Below, in pieces: positions 26,604-33,878 of a DNA stretch of 64,000 bases. This DNA comes from Streptococcus sp. CF8_St5-11 (GTDB taxonomy: Bacteria; Bacillota; Bacilli; Lactobacillales; Streptococcaceae): positions 771,268 through 835,267 of the forward strand of contig NZ_JANCOJ010000001.1 of the NCBI RefSeq assembly GCF_024295625.1, in the 5' to 3' direction. The translations under genes and the position numbers were made by a program. The notes below the pieces were generated by a model. It saw only the letters and a list, made by a program, of their open reading frames with translations. It searched no databases and was not told the DNA's origin. Position 1 is the stretch's first letter. Each line of letters starts with the position of its first letter.

Positions 26604-27363
26604 ATGAAAAACATTCGTTTCTTTACGATCGGCCTTCTTTCACTAGTGACACTAGCAGCTTGCTCATCTGCCAATTCTGCGCAACCAGCAAAAACAGCTT
26701 CTAGCTCTAGAAAACCGATCAAACAATCCTCAACAAAAAAAATCATCTAGTAAATCGTCGAGCACTTCTTCAGACAGCAGTAGCTCAGATGATTTTTCAG
26801 GTCGCTTCAGTTTGGATCCAGATGATGGCGCATCTCTCCAATATGTGCCAGGAGCTGCATCCATTCCTGAGATCGAAAAGCTCAAGAACCTCCACCCTAC
26901 CACCGGTTTTGTATTGAGAACCGAAGATGGACAAGAGGTTGGTGGGCCAAAAGAAAGAAGCAGTTACGATGACGTAGTTGCAGCCTTTGGTCAACCCATA
27001 AGTAGTACAGACAGTGCGAATCCTGGTGATGGAGTCAATGTTTGGGCAACAGACAATGGCGATATCATGGCTTTCTTCCGCAATAATGTGTTAACAGATA
27101 TCACCTTCCGACTAAGAGGGGGCGATGCCAACCACCAGTCTACTGGCAGCATTTCCAAATCCGATACACCAAAAACGGCTCTCGAGCGTCTCGGAAAACC
27201 CTATGCCATTATGCGTTCTGAACGTTGGACCAGTTATGTCTATAAAGATAGTAACGGGGACGAATCTAACTTCTCTACACAAGGAGACCAGATCGTTAAT
27301 GTTATGTCTGCTGCAGAAACCAAGCGCTTAAAAAGCATCACCGGTCTAGATAAAAATCAATAA
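26604..27363 (+). pseudogene. Lipoprotein gene split by a +1 frameshift at an A8 tract
   Basis: The ATG at 26604 opens a lipoprotein (lipobox LAAC, then a Ser/Lys linker) that stops after 48 codons at TAG 26748-26750. The stop is caused by a run of eight A (26735-26742). With seven A the frame continues through a Ser-rich linker (SSSKSSSTSS) into an open frame to 27363, giving a protein of about 250 residues. The C-terminal domain (SYDDVVAAFGQP, then a second similar ALERLGKPYA unit) has two repeats resembling the DUF4947/SmpA-like fold of small lipoproteins. Promoter and signal are intact, so the break may be recent, phase-variable, rescued by slippage, or a base-calling artefact. Confidence 0.75.
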
Positions 27364-27374
27364 CGATCTATACA

Positions 27375-27609
27375 AAGAGGCTGGGACAAAAGTCCTAGCC
27401 TCTTAATTGTTTTTGGATTGCCGAGCAAGACGCAGTGGTTGAGTGCTCAAAGCACTGCTTTGAGGTGGCGGATAGAACTTGCGAAGCAAGTATCCTAAGT
27501 CTTTGTTCGCTTTTTAAGCTTCAAAGATGCCCTATGTTGACGGAAGCTACGTTTCCTTTATCTGCAACCTTCAACAGTCTCCCAGACTGTTGAAGCTGTC
27601 CCACTCTCT
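27375..27609 (-). repeat. Structured 3' repeat family 1, copy C (expanded)
   Basis: Read on the minus strand, it begins GAGAGTGGGACAG six bases after the nusG stop and ends with the hairpin GAGGCTAGGAC / GTCCCAGCCTC then TTTG (27377-27402). The centre is longer than and different from copies A and B, with separate hairpins: CAACAGTCT/AGACTGTTG, CTTGCGAAGCAAG, CTCAAAGCA/TGCTTTGAG, and a TTCGCTTTTTAAGCTTCAAAGATG module shared with copy D. The flank GACGCAGTGGTTGAG is common to all four full copies. Confidence 0.8.
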
Positions 27610-27614
27610 CTTTC

Positions 27615-28151
27615 TTACAATTCAGCAATTTGGTTCAAATTCACTTCTGCAACCGTATCGTTACCGAACATAGAAATGACCATTTTGACCTTGTTGTTAT
27701 CAATTTCAGTGATCTTACCAGTATAGTCTGTGAAGGCACCGTCGATGATACGAACTGTATCGCCTACCTTGACATCCAAGTCAAACTCTTGAACGGTTTG
27801 ACCCATAGAGAGCAAGATACTGCGGATTTCTTCTTCCAACAATGGAGTTGGTTTTGAACGGTTTCCGTGGGATCCAACGAAACCAGTAACGTTCGGGGTA
27901 TTCCGGACAACAAACCAAGCTTCATCTGTCATGACCATTTCGACCAAGACATAACCTGGGAAGCGGTTTTCTTCGATTTCTTTTGTTTTACCGTTTTTCT
28001 CAACTTGTACGGTTTGAGTTGGAATCTCTACGCGCAAGATGTTTTCTAACATATTGTAAGTTTGCGCACGTTGCAAAAGATTCTCTTTTACTTTGTTTTC
28101 ATATCCTGAGTAGGTTTGTAGTACAAACCAGCCTTTATCAAAACTGTCCAT
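27615..28151 (-). CDS. nusG: Transcription termination/antitermination factor NusG
   Basis: A 178-residue RNA polymerase-associated factor. N-terminal NGN domain opens GWFVLQTYSGYENKVKENL and contains FPGYVLVEM (about 63-71); the C-terminal KOW domain carries VKVGDTVRIIDGAF and ends VAEVNLNQIAEL. It has its own promoter at 28238 and a hairpin/T-run in its leader (28203-28222), and is separated from secE by a strong terminator, so it is not simply part of rpmG-secE. Repeat copy C forms its 3' end. Confidence 0.97.
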   Translation of the reverse strand: MDSFDKGWFVLQTYSGYENKVKENLLQRAQTYNMLENILRVEIPTQTVQVEKNGKTKEIEENRFPGYVLVEMVMTDEAWFVVRNTPNVTGFVGSHGNRSKPTPLLEEEIRSILLSMGQTVQEFDLDVKVGDTVRIIDGAFTDYTGKITEIDNNKVKMVISMFGNDTVAEVNLNQIAEL

Positions 28152-28202
28152 TTGGGCATCCTTTCTTTCTGTTTAGCCTGCTCGAGCTTTTGTGAACATA
28201 CT

Positions 28203-28222
28203 AAAAAAAGCCTCTTGGCTTT
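28203..28222 (-). terminator. Terminator-like hairpin inside the nusG leader
   Basis: On the minus strand AAAGCC-AAGA-GGCTTT is followed by TTTT. It lies between the nusG -10 (28238-28243) and the nusG start (28151), so it could attenuate nusG transcription. Confidence 0.6.
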
Positions 28223-28237
28223 CCTTTTCCTAGCTTC

Positions 28238-28246
28238 ATTATACCA
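28238..28246 (-). promoter_or_regulatory. nusG promoter (extended -10)
   Basis: TGGTATAAT on the minus strand (TATAAT at 28238-28243), with TTTGCA 16 nt upstream as a weak -35. Confidence 0.65.
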
Positions 28247-28299
28247 CATTTTGCAGGAATGCAAAGAGGTTTGCTGATTTATTTTTAAGAAAAGACTAC

Positions 28300-28325
28300 A
28301 AAAAGTGGGACCCAGAGGGTCCCAC
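28300..28325 (-). terminator. Terminator after secE
   Basis: Perfect 9-bp GC-rich stem GTGGGACCC / GGGTCCCAC with 3-nt loop followed on the minus strand by TTTTTG. It separates rpmG-secE from nusG. Confidence 0.85.
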
Positions 28326-28338
28326 CTGGCTTCTTTTC

Positions 28339-28515
28339 TTAAAAGAAATTGATCATGTGCAATAGGCCACGTGCAATGACTTTGTCGAACAAATAAATCA
28401 ATGCCACAAAGAAAGCGGTGTACTCAATCACTGAGATAAAGTTTTTCCATCTTTCCTTGCGATTTGGCCAAGTTGTATCTTTTAGTAAGACGAAAATATC
28501 TTTAATGAATTTCAC
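28339..28515 (-). CDS. secE: Preprotein translocase subunit SecE
   Basis: A 58-residue single-span membrane subunit of the SecYEG channel. The cytoplasmic amphipathic region with the conserved TTWPNRKER (residues 14-22) precedes one transmembrane helix (VIEYTAFFVALIYLFDKVI, about 29-47). The start is GTG at 28513-28515, with AGGAG upstream. The gene lies 9 nt downstream of rpmG and was recognised by the conserved TWPxR motif and gene order. Confidence 0.93.
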   Translation of the reverse strand: MKFIKDIFVLLKDTTWPNRKERWKNFISVIEYTAFFVALIYLFDKVIARGLLHMINFF

Positions 28516-28524
28516 AACTCTCTC

Positions 28525-28677
28525 CTATCGTGTTTCTTTATGGATGGTATACTTGCTGCAATGCTTGCAGAATTTATTGACTTCTAGACGTGTTGGTTTT
28601 GGCGTCCCACTCAACTTAATGGAGTAATTGCGTGACCCACAAACCGTACACGCTAGACTTGCTTTTTTTAATGCCAT
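28525..28677 (-). CDS. rpmG: 50S ribosomal protein L33, zinc-ribbon type
   Basis: A 50-residue L33. Two CxxC pairs (C10-C13 and C37-C40) make the zinc-ribbon form. [13 protein letters not shown] and the basic C-terminus are typical. ATG at 28677, with GGAGG upstream; first gene of rpmG-secE behind a consensus promoter. The order L33-SecE-NusG downstream of pbp2a is the streptococcal arrangement, here interrupted by the convergent/divergent metallopeptidase gene. Confidence 0.95.
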   Translation of the reverse strand: MALKKASLACTVCGSRNYSIKLSGTPKPTRLEVNKFCKHCSKYTIHKETR

Positions 28678-28695
28678 AACGCCTCCGTTCACCCC

Positions 28696-28724
28696 ATTAT
28701 AGCAAGTTTTCCACGTTTTGACAA
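28696..28724 (-). promoter_or_regulatory. rpmG-secE promoter
   Basis: TTGTCA (28719-28724), 17-nt spacer, TATAAT (28696-28701). Confidence 0.85.
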
Positions 28725-28821
28725 GAACAGAAAATCTCCTGTCAAGAAAAAAGCAAATCTAAAGCGTTATCACTCTGGTTTTTGCCTCATTTTTGGTAAA
28801 ATAAAACAAAAGGAGACGAAT

Positions 28822-29736
28822 ATGAAAAGTGATAACCTAAAAGAAAGTAGAAATATCGAAGACCGTCGAGGGCAAAGCTACTCCCAGTCTTCAGGCAATA
28901 GTAATCTTGGCGGAGGCATTTTACAGATCTTACTATCGCCGGGGAGCTTCAAAAGTAAGATCGTCCTCATCCTTCTTCTGGTTCTTCTAGGAGGTGGTGG
29001 CGCTAGCCTTGGGGGCCTCTTTGGAAATGGGACTTCTTCCCAACCTTACCAGTCCACCCAAGTCACGCGTACCAACAAGACCCATGTCGATGATGCAGAT
29101 GCTGAGTTCGTCAGCAAGGTCCTTGGAACAACAGAAGATCATTGGCACAAGGTCTTTCAAGCTGAAGGACGCACTTACCATGAGCCCAAACTAGTCTTCT
29201 ATACCGGACGGACACAGACAGGCTGTGGGGTTGGGCAAGCATCGGCTGGTCCTTTCTACTGTCCAACCGACAAAAAGATTTATTTGGATATGAGCTTCTA
29301 CAAGGAATTGACAACCAAATACAAGGCTAGCGGGGACTTCGCTATGGCCTACGTCATCGCCCACGAAGTCGGCCACCACGTACAAAACGAGCTGGGAATC
29401 CTTGGCAAATACCATCGGATGCAACAAGGTCTTTCTGAAAAGGAACGAAATGCCATCAGCGTCCGCATTGAGCTACAAGCCGATTACCTAGCAGGTGTCT
29501 GGGCCCGCTCCATTCAAGACCGAAATCTTCTAGATATCGGCGATATCGAAGAAGCCATGAATGCAGCCCATGCCGTCGGGGACGACACTCTCCAAGAGCA
29601 AGCCTACGGCTACTCGGTGCCAGATAGCTTTACCCACGGAACTTCAGAGCAACGCATGCGCTGGTTCAAACGTGGCTACCAGTACGGGGATCTCCAACAC
29701 GGCGATACCTTTAGCTTGTCAGATAGCGAACTCTAA
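28822..29736 (+). CDS. Membrane-anchored neutral zinc metallopeptidase, YpfJ family
   Basis: A 304-residue protein with a cytoplasmic N-terminus, one transmembrane helix (about 45-68, IVLILLLVLLGGGG) and an extracytoplasmic zincin domain. The zinc site HEVGHH is at residues 181-186, with a downstream Glu in ELQADYLAGVWA as likely third ligand; GxGCG and FYCP hold two conserved cysteines (about 135 and 147), possibly disulphide-bonded. Physiological substrates of the family are unknown. ATG at 28822, with AAAGGAG upstream and an extended -10 (TGGTAAAAT, 28797-28802 for the hexamer). Monocistronic between rpmG and pbp2a. Confidence 0.88.
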   Translation: MKSDNLKESRNIEDRRGQSYSQSSGNSNLGGGILQILLSPGSFKSKIVLILLLVLLGGGGASLGGLFGNGTSSQPYQSTQVTRTNKTHVDDADAEFVSKVLGTTEDHWHKVFQAEGRTYHEPKLVFYTGRTQTGCGVGQASAGPFYCPTDKKIYLDMSFYKELTTKYKASGDFAMAYVIAHEVGHHVQNELGILGKYHRMQQGLSEKERNAISVRIELQADYLAGVWARSIQDRNLLDIGDIEEAMNAAHAVGDDTLQEQAYGYSVPDSFTHGTSEQRMRWFKRGYQYGDLQHGDTFSLSDSEL

Positions 29737-29741
29737 ACAAA

Positions 29742-29776
29742 GGTCTATTCAGAAATCCTTCTGAATGGATCTTTTT
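29742..29776 (+). terminator. Terminator after the YpfJ-like gene
   Basis: GGTCTATTCAGAA / TTCTGAATGGATC stem (two G-U pairs) with ATCC loop, followed by TTTTT. Confidence 0.8.
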
Positions 29777-29864
29777 AGAATATAGACAAATTGCATTTTA
29801 CATAAAACAATCTAAGTAACGTTGAAAAATTAAAATAATTAATACTATTAGGATCATTTCAACA

Positions 29865-30168
29865 GAAACTTTCCGCCGTGAGAAAAGTGCTATAAACACT
29901 AGTGTTTATAGCACTCGGGAGTTTTGGAAGTAAAACAGTTCGGGGAACTGTTTTAGCATGAGCCTAAAATTTGAAAAGCGAATGGGTTCAAAACGAATCG
30001 AACACGGGCTGCGGATCGTGTCAAAAAGATAAGTCTTCCTAGAATCTAAAGATTCTGCGTCAAACTTCCTATTTTGACTTTATCCGCGAACGCCCTTTGT
30101 ATCTTAATTTAGTCATGGAACTTCTTCGAAGTTCGCTGACGTCCGTACTCACCTAAGGAAAGTTTCTA
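29865..30168 (-). repeat. Structured 3' repeat family 2, copy 1
   Basis: A 304-bp non-coding element filling most of the gap between the metallopeptidase and pbp2a. Its ends are imperfect inverted repeats (GAAACTTTCC..GTGAG). It contains a perfect 30-nt palindrome (29886-29915), a hairpin AAAACAGTTC/GAACTGTTTT (29932-29955), and GAACTTC-TTC-GAAGTTC near the other end. It shares GCTGACGTCCGTACTCAC and flanking hairpins with copy 2 (33453-33597) in opposite orientation. Oriented in the sense of pbp2a, whose stop lies 62 nt away. The middle (about 29965-30110) is absent from copy 2. Confidence 0.78.
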
Positions 30169-30191
30169 AGAAGACTTTGTCTTCAATCTGC

Positions 30192-30227
30192 AAAAAACGA
30201 TTCAGAAATTCCTCTGAATCGTTTTTT
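30192..30227 (-). terminator. Terminator after pbp2a
   Basis: Fifteen-base arms AAAAAACGATTCAGA / TCTGAATCGTTTTTT with a 6-nt loop, just after the pbp2a stop. Confidence 0.88.
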
Positions 30228-30229
30228 GA

Positions 30230-32464
30230 TTAGAAACCAAGCCAGCCTTTGAAGGTATCCCAAGCGTTTTTCGCTTTTCCTGGGATATCGGCCTCGTCGA
30301 TTGCTTTTTTCGCATCATCGACCATATTCGACGCCTTTTCTTTGACATCCTCAAAGAAACCTTTGTCTTCTTTGCTATCTGTTTCTGTCGTTTCTTCTCC
30401 GACTGGTGCAATGCCGTTTTCAGCATAAGAGTTCTTCACCGAGTCAAACTGGGTACCGTCTGTATAAGGCAGGACACTGTTGGCAACATTGCGGAAGATC
30501 TCGGACGCCGTTCCAGCACTACTGTCCGTCAGGTAGTGATTTTCATCGGTCGTTGGGAAACCAAGCCATTGACTGATGACCACATCTGGCGTGTAGCCGA
30601 TCACCCATTGGTCTCCAGAGAGGTCCTTGTTAAAGCTGGTCTCTGTCGTACCGGTTTTCCCTGCCATGGTATAGCCATAAGGCGCAGCGTTCACCCCTGT
30701 ACCATTACTAAAGGTACCAAGCATCATATTGGTCATCTTATCTGTCGTTGACCCACTAAGCACTCGGGTTGATTTCTGGCTGTGGCTCTTGACCACTTGG
30801 CCACTTGCATTTTCGATCTTGGTAATGAGGTGAGCATCATTCATGACCCCGCCGTTAGCAAAGGTGCCATAGGCCTGGGCCATCTGCATCGGATTGGTTG
30901 TCACACCAGCTCCCAAGGCAACGGCAAGCGACTTGTCCACCTTGTCCATGTTGAGCCCGAATTTTTTCCCGTATTCAAAGACCGTATCGAGACCCAAATC
31001 ATTAGCGGTCGCTACGGCTGGAAGGTTAAGGGACTCTGCCAAGGCCTGGTACATCGGTACCGTTGGGCTAGACTGGATTCCCGCATAGTTATTGACCTCA
31101 TAGCTTCCATATTGGGTGGTACTATTGTCCAACTCCTTATTGGTCGACCAACCTTCAGCAACAGCTGGGCTATAGACGACTAAAGGTTTGATGGTTGATC
31201 CTGGACTACGAGCAGCCTGGGTAGCGTAGTTGTAGGTACGGAAACCTGGATTTTGATCGCTGCCGACACGCCCTACGAGAGCCCGAACCCCTCCGGTCTT
31301 AGGATCAAGCGCCACACTACCAGATTCCGCGCGCGTGCCGTCTTCTGCTACTGGGAAGAGGGCCGTATTGTCATAGATCACCTGCATGCTTGCTTGGTAA
31401 TTTTGATCCAGCTCGGTGTAGATCCGGTAGCCATTTTTGACAATGTCTTCTTCGGTCAGGCCGTATTCATTGACCGCTTCATTGATGACCGCATCAAAAT
31501 AGGATGGGTAGCGGTAATCCTCCGACTTGCCTTCATAGGCATCGACCAGCTGGCCATGGATATCGACAGCAGCCGACTGATCAGCCGTTTTCTGGTCAAT
31601 ATAGCCAGCCGCCACCATATTTTGGAGGACCGTATTGCGGCGATTGGTCGCATTCTCTACTGAATAGAGCGGGTTATAGATCTCAGGTCCCTTGAGCATA
31701 CCGGCGAGTACCGCAGACTGATCCAGGCTTAATTGACTGGCTGAAACCCCAAAATACTTCTTGGAAGCATCCTCAATTCCCCAAACCCCATTTCCAAAAT
31801 AGGCATTGTTGAGGTACATGGTGAGGATTTCTTTTTTGCTGTATTTCTTATTGATTTCAAGCGCCAGGAAGAATTCCTTGGCCTTACGCTCCACCGTCTG
31901 GTCCTGAGACAGGTAAGCATTCTTGGCTAGCTGCTGGGTGATGGTCGACCCACCACCTGAGCGACCCAGGGTCAAAATCGCTAAGAAGAAGCGACCATAG
32001 TTGATCCCGCTATTCTTGTAAAAGCTCCGGTCCTCTGTTGCGACCACGGCATTTTGCAGATTCTCACTAATGGCATCGAGTTCGACATAGGTTCCTTTTT
32101 GCCCGGTCAAACTTCCCGCCTGGTCCCCATTCTTATCATAGATAATGGTGGTCGCCTTCAGTGCATTCTGCAAATCTTTGACGTTGGTCGTCTTTGCGAG
32201 GTAGAAGAGATAGCCCCCTGTCAAGAGGCTAAAGCCTAGCCCAATGATCAGGAGAATCTTGGTCAAATGGAAGCGGCGCCAAAAACGACGGAAGGGATGC
32301 TGAGAGAGAGGCTTGCTTCTGTGCTTGCCTGAGCGACTATAGGTCGGCTCTACTGTCTCTTCCGGTAGTTCCGTGTCTGGCACTTCTTCTGCCACCGCTT
32401 TGGGCGGATGATCCTTTCTAAAAAAAGTGATCAGGTTTTCAAATAATTCTTTTATTCTATTCAT
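30230..32464 (-). CDS. pbp2a: Class A penicillin-binding protein 2a
   Basis: A 744-residue bifunctional peptidoglycan synthase. Cytoplasmic N-terminus (about 1-70) and one transmembrane helix (about 72-90), then a GT51 glycosyltransferase domain with EDRSFYKNSGINYGRF and TITQQLAKN, then a transpeptidase domain with the SxxK serine in SPGSTIKPL, SxN in ESLNLP, and KTG in MAGKTGTTE. A Glu/Lys-rich tail extends past the KTG domain. The promoter lies so close that the predicted mRNA begins one base before the ATG; no Shine-Dalgarno sequence is visible. Divergent from the pseudouridine synthase gene. Confidence 0.95.
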   Translation of the reverse strand: MNRIKELFENLITFFRKDHPPKAVAEEVPDTELPEETVEPTYSRSGKHRSKPLSQHPFRRFWRRFHLTKILLIIGLGFSLLTGGYLFYLAKTTNVKDLQNALKATTIIYDKNGDQAGSLTGQKGTYVELDAISENLQNAVVATEDRSFYKNSGINYGRFFLAILTLGRSGGGSTITQQLAKNAYLSQDQTVERKAKEFFLALEINKKYSKKEILTMYLNNAYFGNGVWGIEDASKKYFGVSASQLSLDQSAVLAGMLKGPEIYNPLYSVENATNRRNTVLQNMVAAGYIDQKTADQSAAVDIHGQLVDAYEGKSEDYRYPSYFDAVINEAVNEYGLTEEDIVKNGYRIYTELDQNYQASMQVIYDNTALFPVAEDGTRAESGSVALDPKTGGVRALVGRVGSDQNPGFRTYNYATQAARSPGSTIKPLVVYSPAVAEGWSTNKELDNSTTQYGSYEVNNYAGIQSSPTVPMYQALAESLNLPAVATANDLGLDTVFEYGKKFGLNMDKVDKSLAVALGAGVTTNPMQMAQAYGTFANGGVMNDAHLITKIENASGQVVKSHSQKSTRVLSGSTTDKMTNMMLGTFSNGTGVNAAPYGYTMAGKTGTTETSFNKDLSGDQWVIGYTPDVVISQWLGFPTTDENHYLTDSSAGTASEIFRNVANSVLPYTDGTQFDSVKNSYAENGIAPVGEETTETDSKEDKGFFEDVKEKASNMVDDAKKAIDEADIPGKAKNAWDTFKGWLGF

Positions 32465-32471
32465 ACCTGTT

Positions 32472-32500
32472 ATTGTAACACCTTATCCTTGTCCTAGCAA
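32472..32500 (-). promoter_or_regulatory. pbp2a promoter, near-leaderless
   Basis: TTGCTA (32495-32500), 17-nt spacer, TACAAT (32472-32477). Predicted start of transcription is 32465; the ATG is at 32464. Confidence 0.65.
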
Positions 32501-32552
32501 GAAAAGATAGCACATCCCCTTCTCCCATTTAGTTTTCTTTAAGCTTAGATTT

Positions 32553-32561
32553 TGCTACAAT
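32553..32561 (+). promoter_or_regulatory. Extended -10 of the pseudouridine synthase gene, leaderless
   Basis: TGCTACAAT (hexamer 32556-32561). The standard spacing puts +1 on the A of the ATG at 32568. Confidence 0.65.
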
Positions 32562-32567
32562 AGGGTC

Positions 32568-33431
32568 ATGAACTATCAATTTACTATTCCACAATCCTTT
32601 CCCCAGATGACTGTGAAAGAGTTGCTTGAGGACTACTTCCTCATTCCCCGTAAGATCCGGCATTTTTTACGAACCAAGAAGCACGTCTTGGTCAATGGCG
32701 AGACCATCAACTGGCAGAGCCCCGTTCAAAAAGGAGACCAGATCCAGCTGATCTTTGACGCGGACGATTACCCTGAAAAAGAGCTCCTAGCCGGAGACCC
32801 GAGTCTGGTCGAAGAGCTCTATCAGGATGAGCATGTCATCATCGTCAATAAGCTTGAAGGTATGAAAACCCATGCCAATGAGCCGACAGAAATTGCTCTT
32901 CTCAACCATGTTTCCAGCTATGTTGGATCCACCTGCTACGTCGTGCACCGCCTAGATAAGGAAACCAGCGGAGCGATTTTATTTGCTAAAAATCCTTTTA
33001 TCCTGCCCATTCTCAACCGCATTTTAGAAGATAAAAACATCCAACGCGAGTACTGGGCCTTGATCCAAGGCAGCTTAGCACAAAAAACCATCGTCTACAA
33101 GGATAAAATCGGACGCGATCGCCACGATCGGCGCAAGCGCCTGGTCGATCCACGCAAGGGACAGTACGCAGAAACTCAGGTGACGCAACTGAAAAAAATC
33201 GGGCGAAACAGCCTGATCAAATGCCAGCTCAAGACGGGGCGTACTCATCAGATCCGGGTGCATCTCTCCCATCATGGGCACCCGATTGTCGGGGACCCTC
33301 TCTATAACCCTGCACGCGGAGAGCGACTCATGCTCCATGCTCACCGCTTGACCTTCACCAATCCATTAACCCTTGAAACCATCCAAGTCGAGGCCCCTTC
33401 CAAGAGTTTCGAAGAAGGGTTGAAAAAATAA
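32568..33431 (+). CDS. RluA/RluD-family pseudouridine synthase
   Basis: A 287-residue enzyme isomerising uridine to pseudouridine in 23S rRNA or tRNA. An N-terminal S4-like RNA-binding segment (about 15-65, including VLVNGETINWQSPVQKGDQI) precedes the catalytic domain with the motif HRLDKETSG, catalytic Asp130, and later KTGRTHQIRVHL and LHAHRL. Exact target site is not readable. The ATG at 32568 is the predicted transcription start itself, so translation is probably leaderless. Its 3' end carries a family 2 structured repeat. Confidence 0.92.
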   Translation: MNYQFTIPQSFPQMTVKELLEDYFLIPRKIRHFLRTKKHVLVNGETINWQSPVQKGDQIQLIFDADDYPEKELLAGDPSLVEELYQDEHVIIVNKLEGMKTHANEPTEIALLNHVSSYVGSTCYVVHRLDKETSGAILFAKNPFILPILNRILEDKNIQREYWALIQGSLAQKTIVYKDKIGRDRHDRRKRLVDPRKGQYAETQVTQLKKIGRNSLIKCQLKTGRTHQIRVHLSHHGHPIVGDPLYNPARGERLMLHAHRLTFTNPLTLETIQVEAPSKSFEEGLKK

Positions 33432-33452
33432 GAAAAGAACCGAAATAGTATT

Positions 33453-33597
33453 CTTAGAGACTTTCCTTAAGTGAGTACGGACGTCAGCGAACTTCAAAGA
33501 AGTTCCATGACTTAGTTTTGAGCCCAAGGTCTCAAAACTCCCGAGTGCTTGAAATTCTAATATTTCAAGCACTTTTCTCACTGCGTAAAGTCTCCAG
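33453..33597 (+). repeat. Structured 3' repeat family 2, copy 2
   Basis: A compact 145-bp copy beginning 21 nt after the pseudouridine synthase stop. Hairpins in order: GAACTTC/GAAGTTC, AGTTTTGAG/CTCAAAACT, AGTGCTTGAAAT/ATTTCAAGCACT, all between imperfect terminal inverted repeats (GAGACTTT..GTGAG). The stems differ in sequence from those of copy 1 but remain complementary. No ORF. Confidence 0.78.
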
Positions 33598-33697
33598 TCA
33601 TTATCGAATAATTCAAAAGATAAAAATCATTTAAAACAATTGACAGAATCTCTCATTTTATTTTAAAAACTTATCTGCATTCAAAAAAGAAGCCACA

Positions 33698-33873
33698 AAA
33701 AGAGGCTGGACAAAAACTGTTCAGCCTTTTTATATTTGATAGAAATAACTGTATGACGCAGTGGTTGATTGGCATCTTTGTTCGCTTTTCAAGCTCCAAA
33801 GATGACCTAATCAACTGTGCGGGGGTGGGAAGACGAACTCTTTTTAACTAGTCAGAGTTCTTTCCCACTCCCT
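33698..33873 (-). repeat. Structured 3' repeat family 1, copy D (diverged)
   Basis: On the minus strand it starts 6 nt after the CHAP gene stop with GGAGTGGGAAAG and ends in a GGCTG..CAGCC hairpin followed by CTTTTTG. Stems are GAACTCT/AGAGTTC and GTTGATT.GG.ATCTTT / AAAGAT.CC.AATCAAC, replacing those of copy A while keeping the fold. Conserved islands: GACGCAGTGGTTGA and CAACTGTGCGG.GGTGGGA. Confidence 0.8.
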
Positions 33874-33878
33874 TTTTA

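Noticed and set aside
29777..29864. AT-rich stretch after the metallopeptidase terminator
   Set aside because: No promoter pair, ORF or hairpin could be supported.
33598..33697. TTGACA at about 33640 as a promoter
   Set aside because: No -10 at suitable distance and no gene follows before the convergent repeat; the stretch seems to hold nothing.
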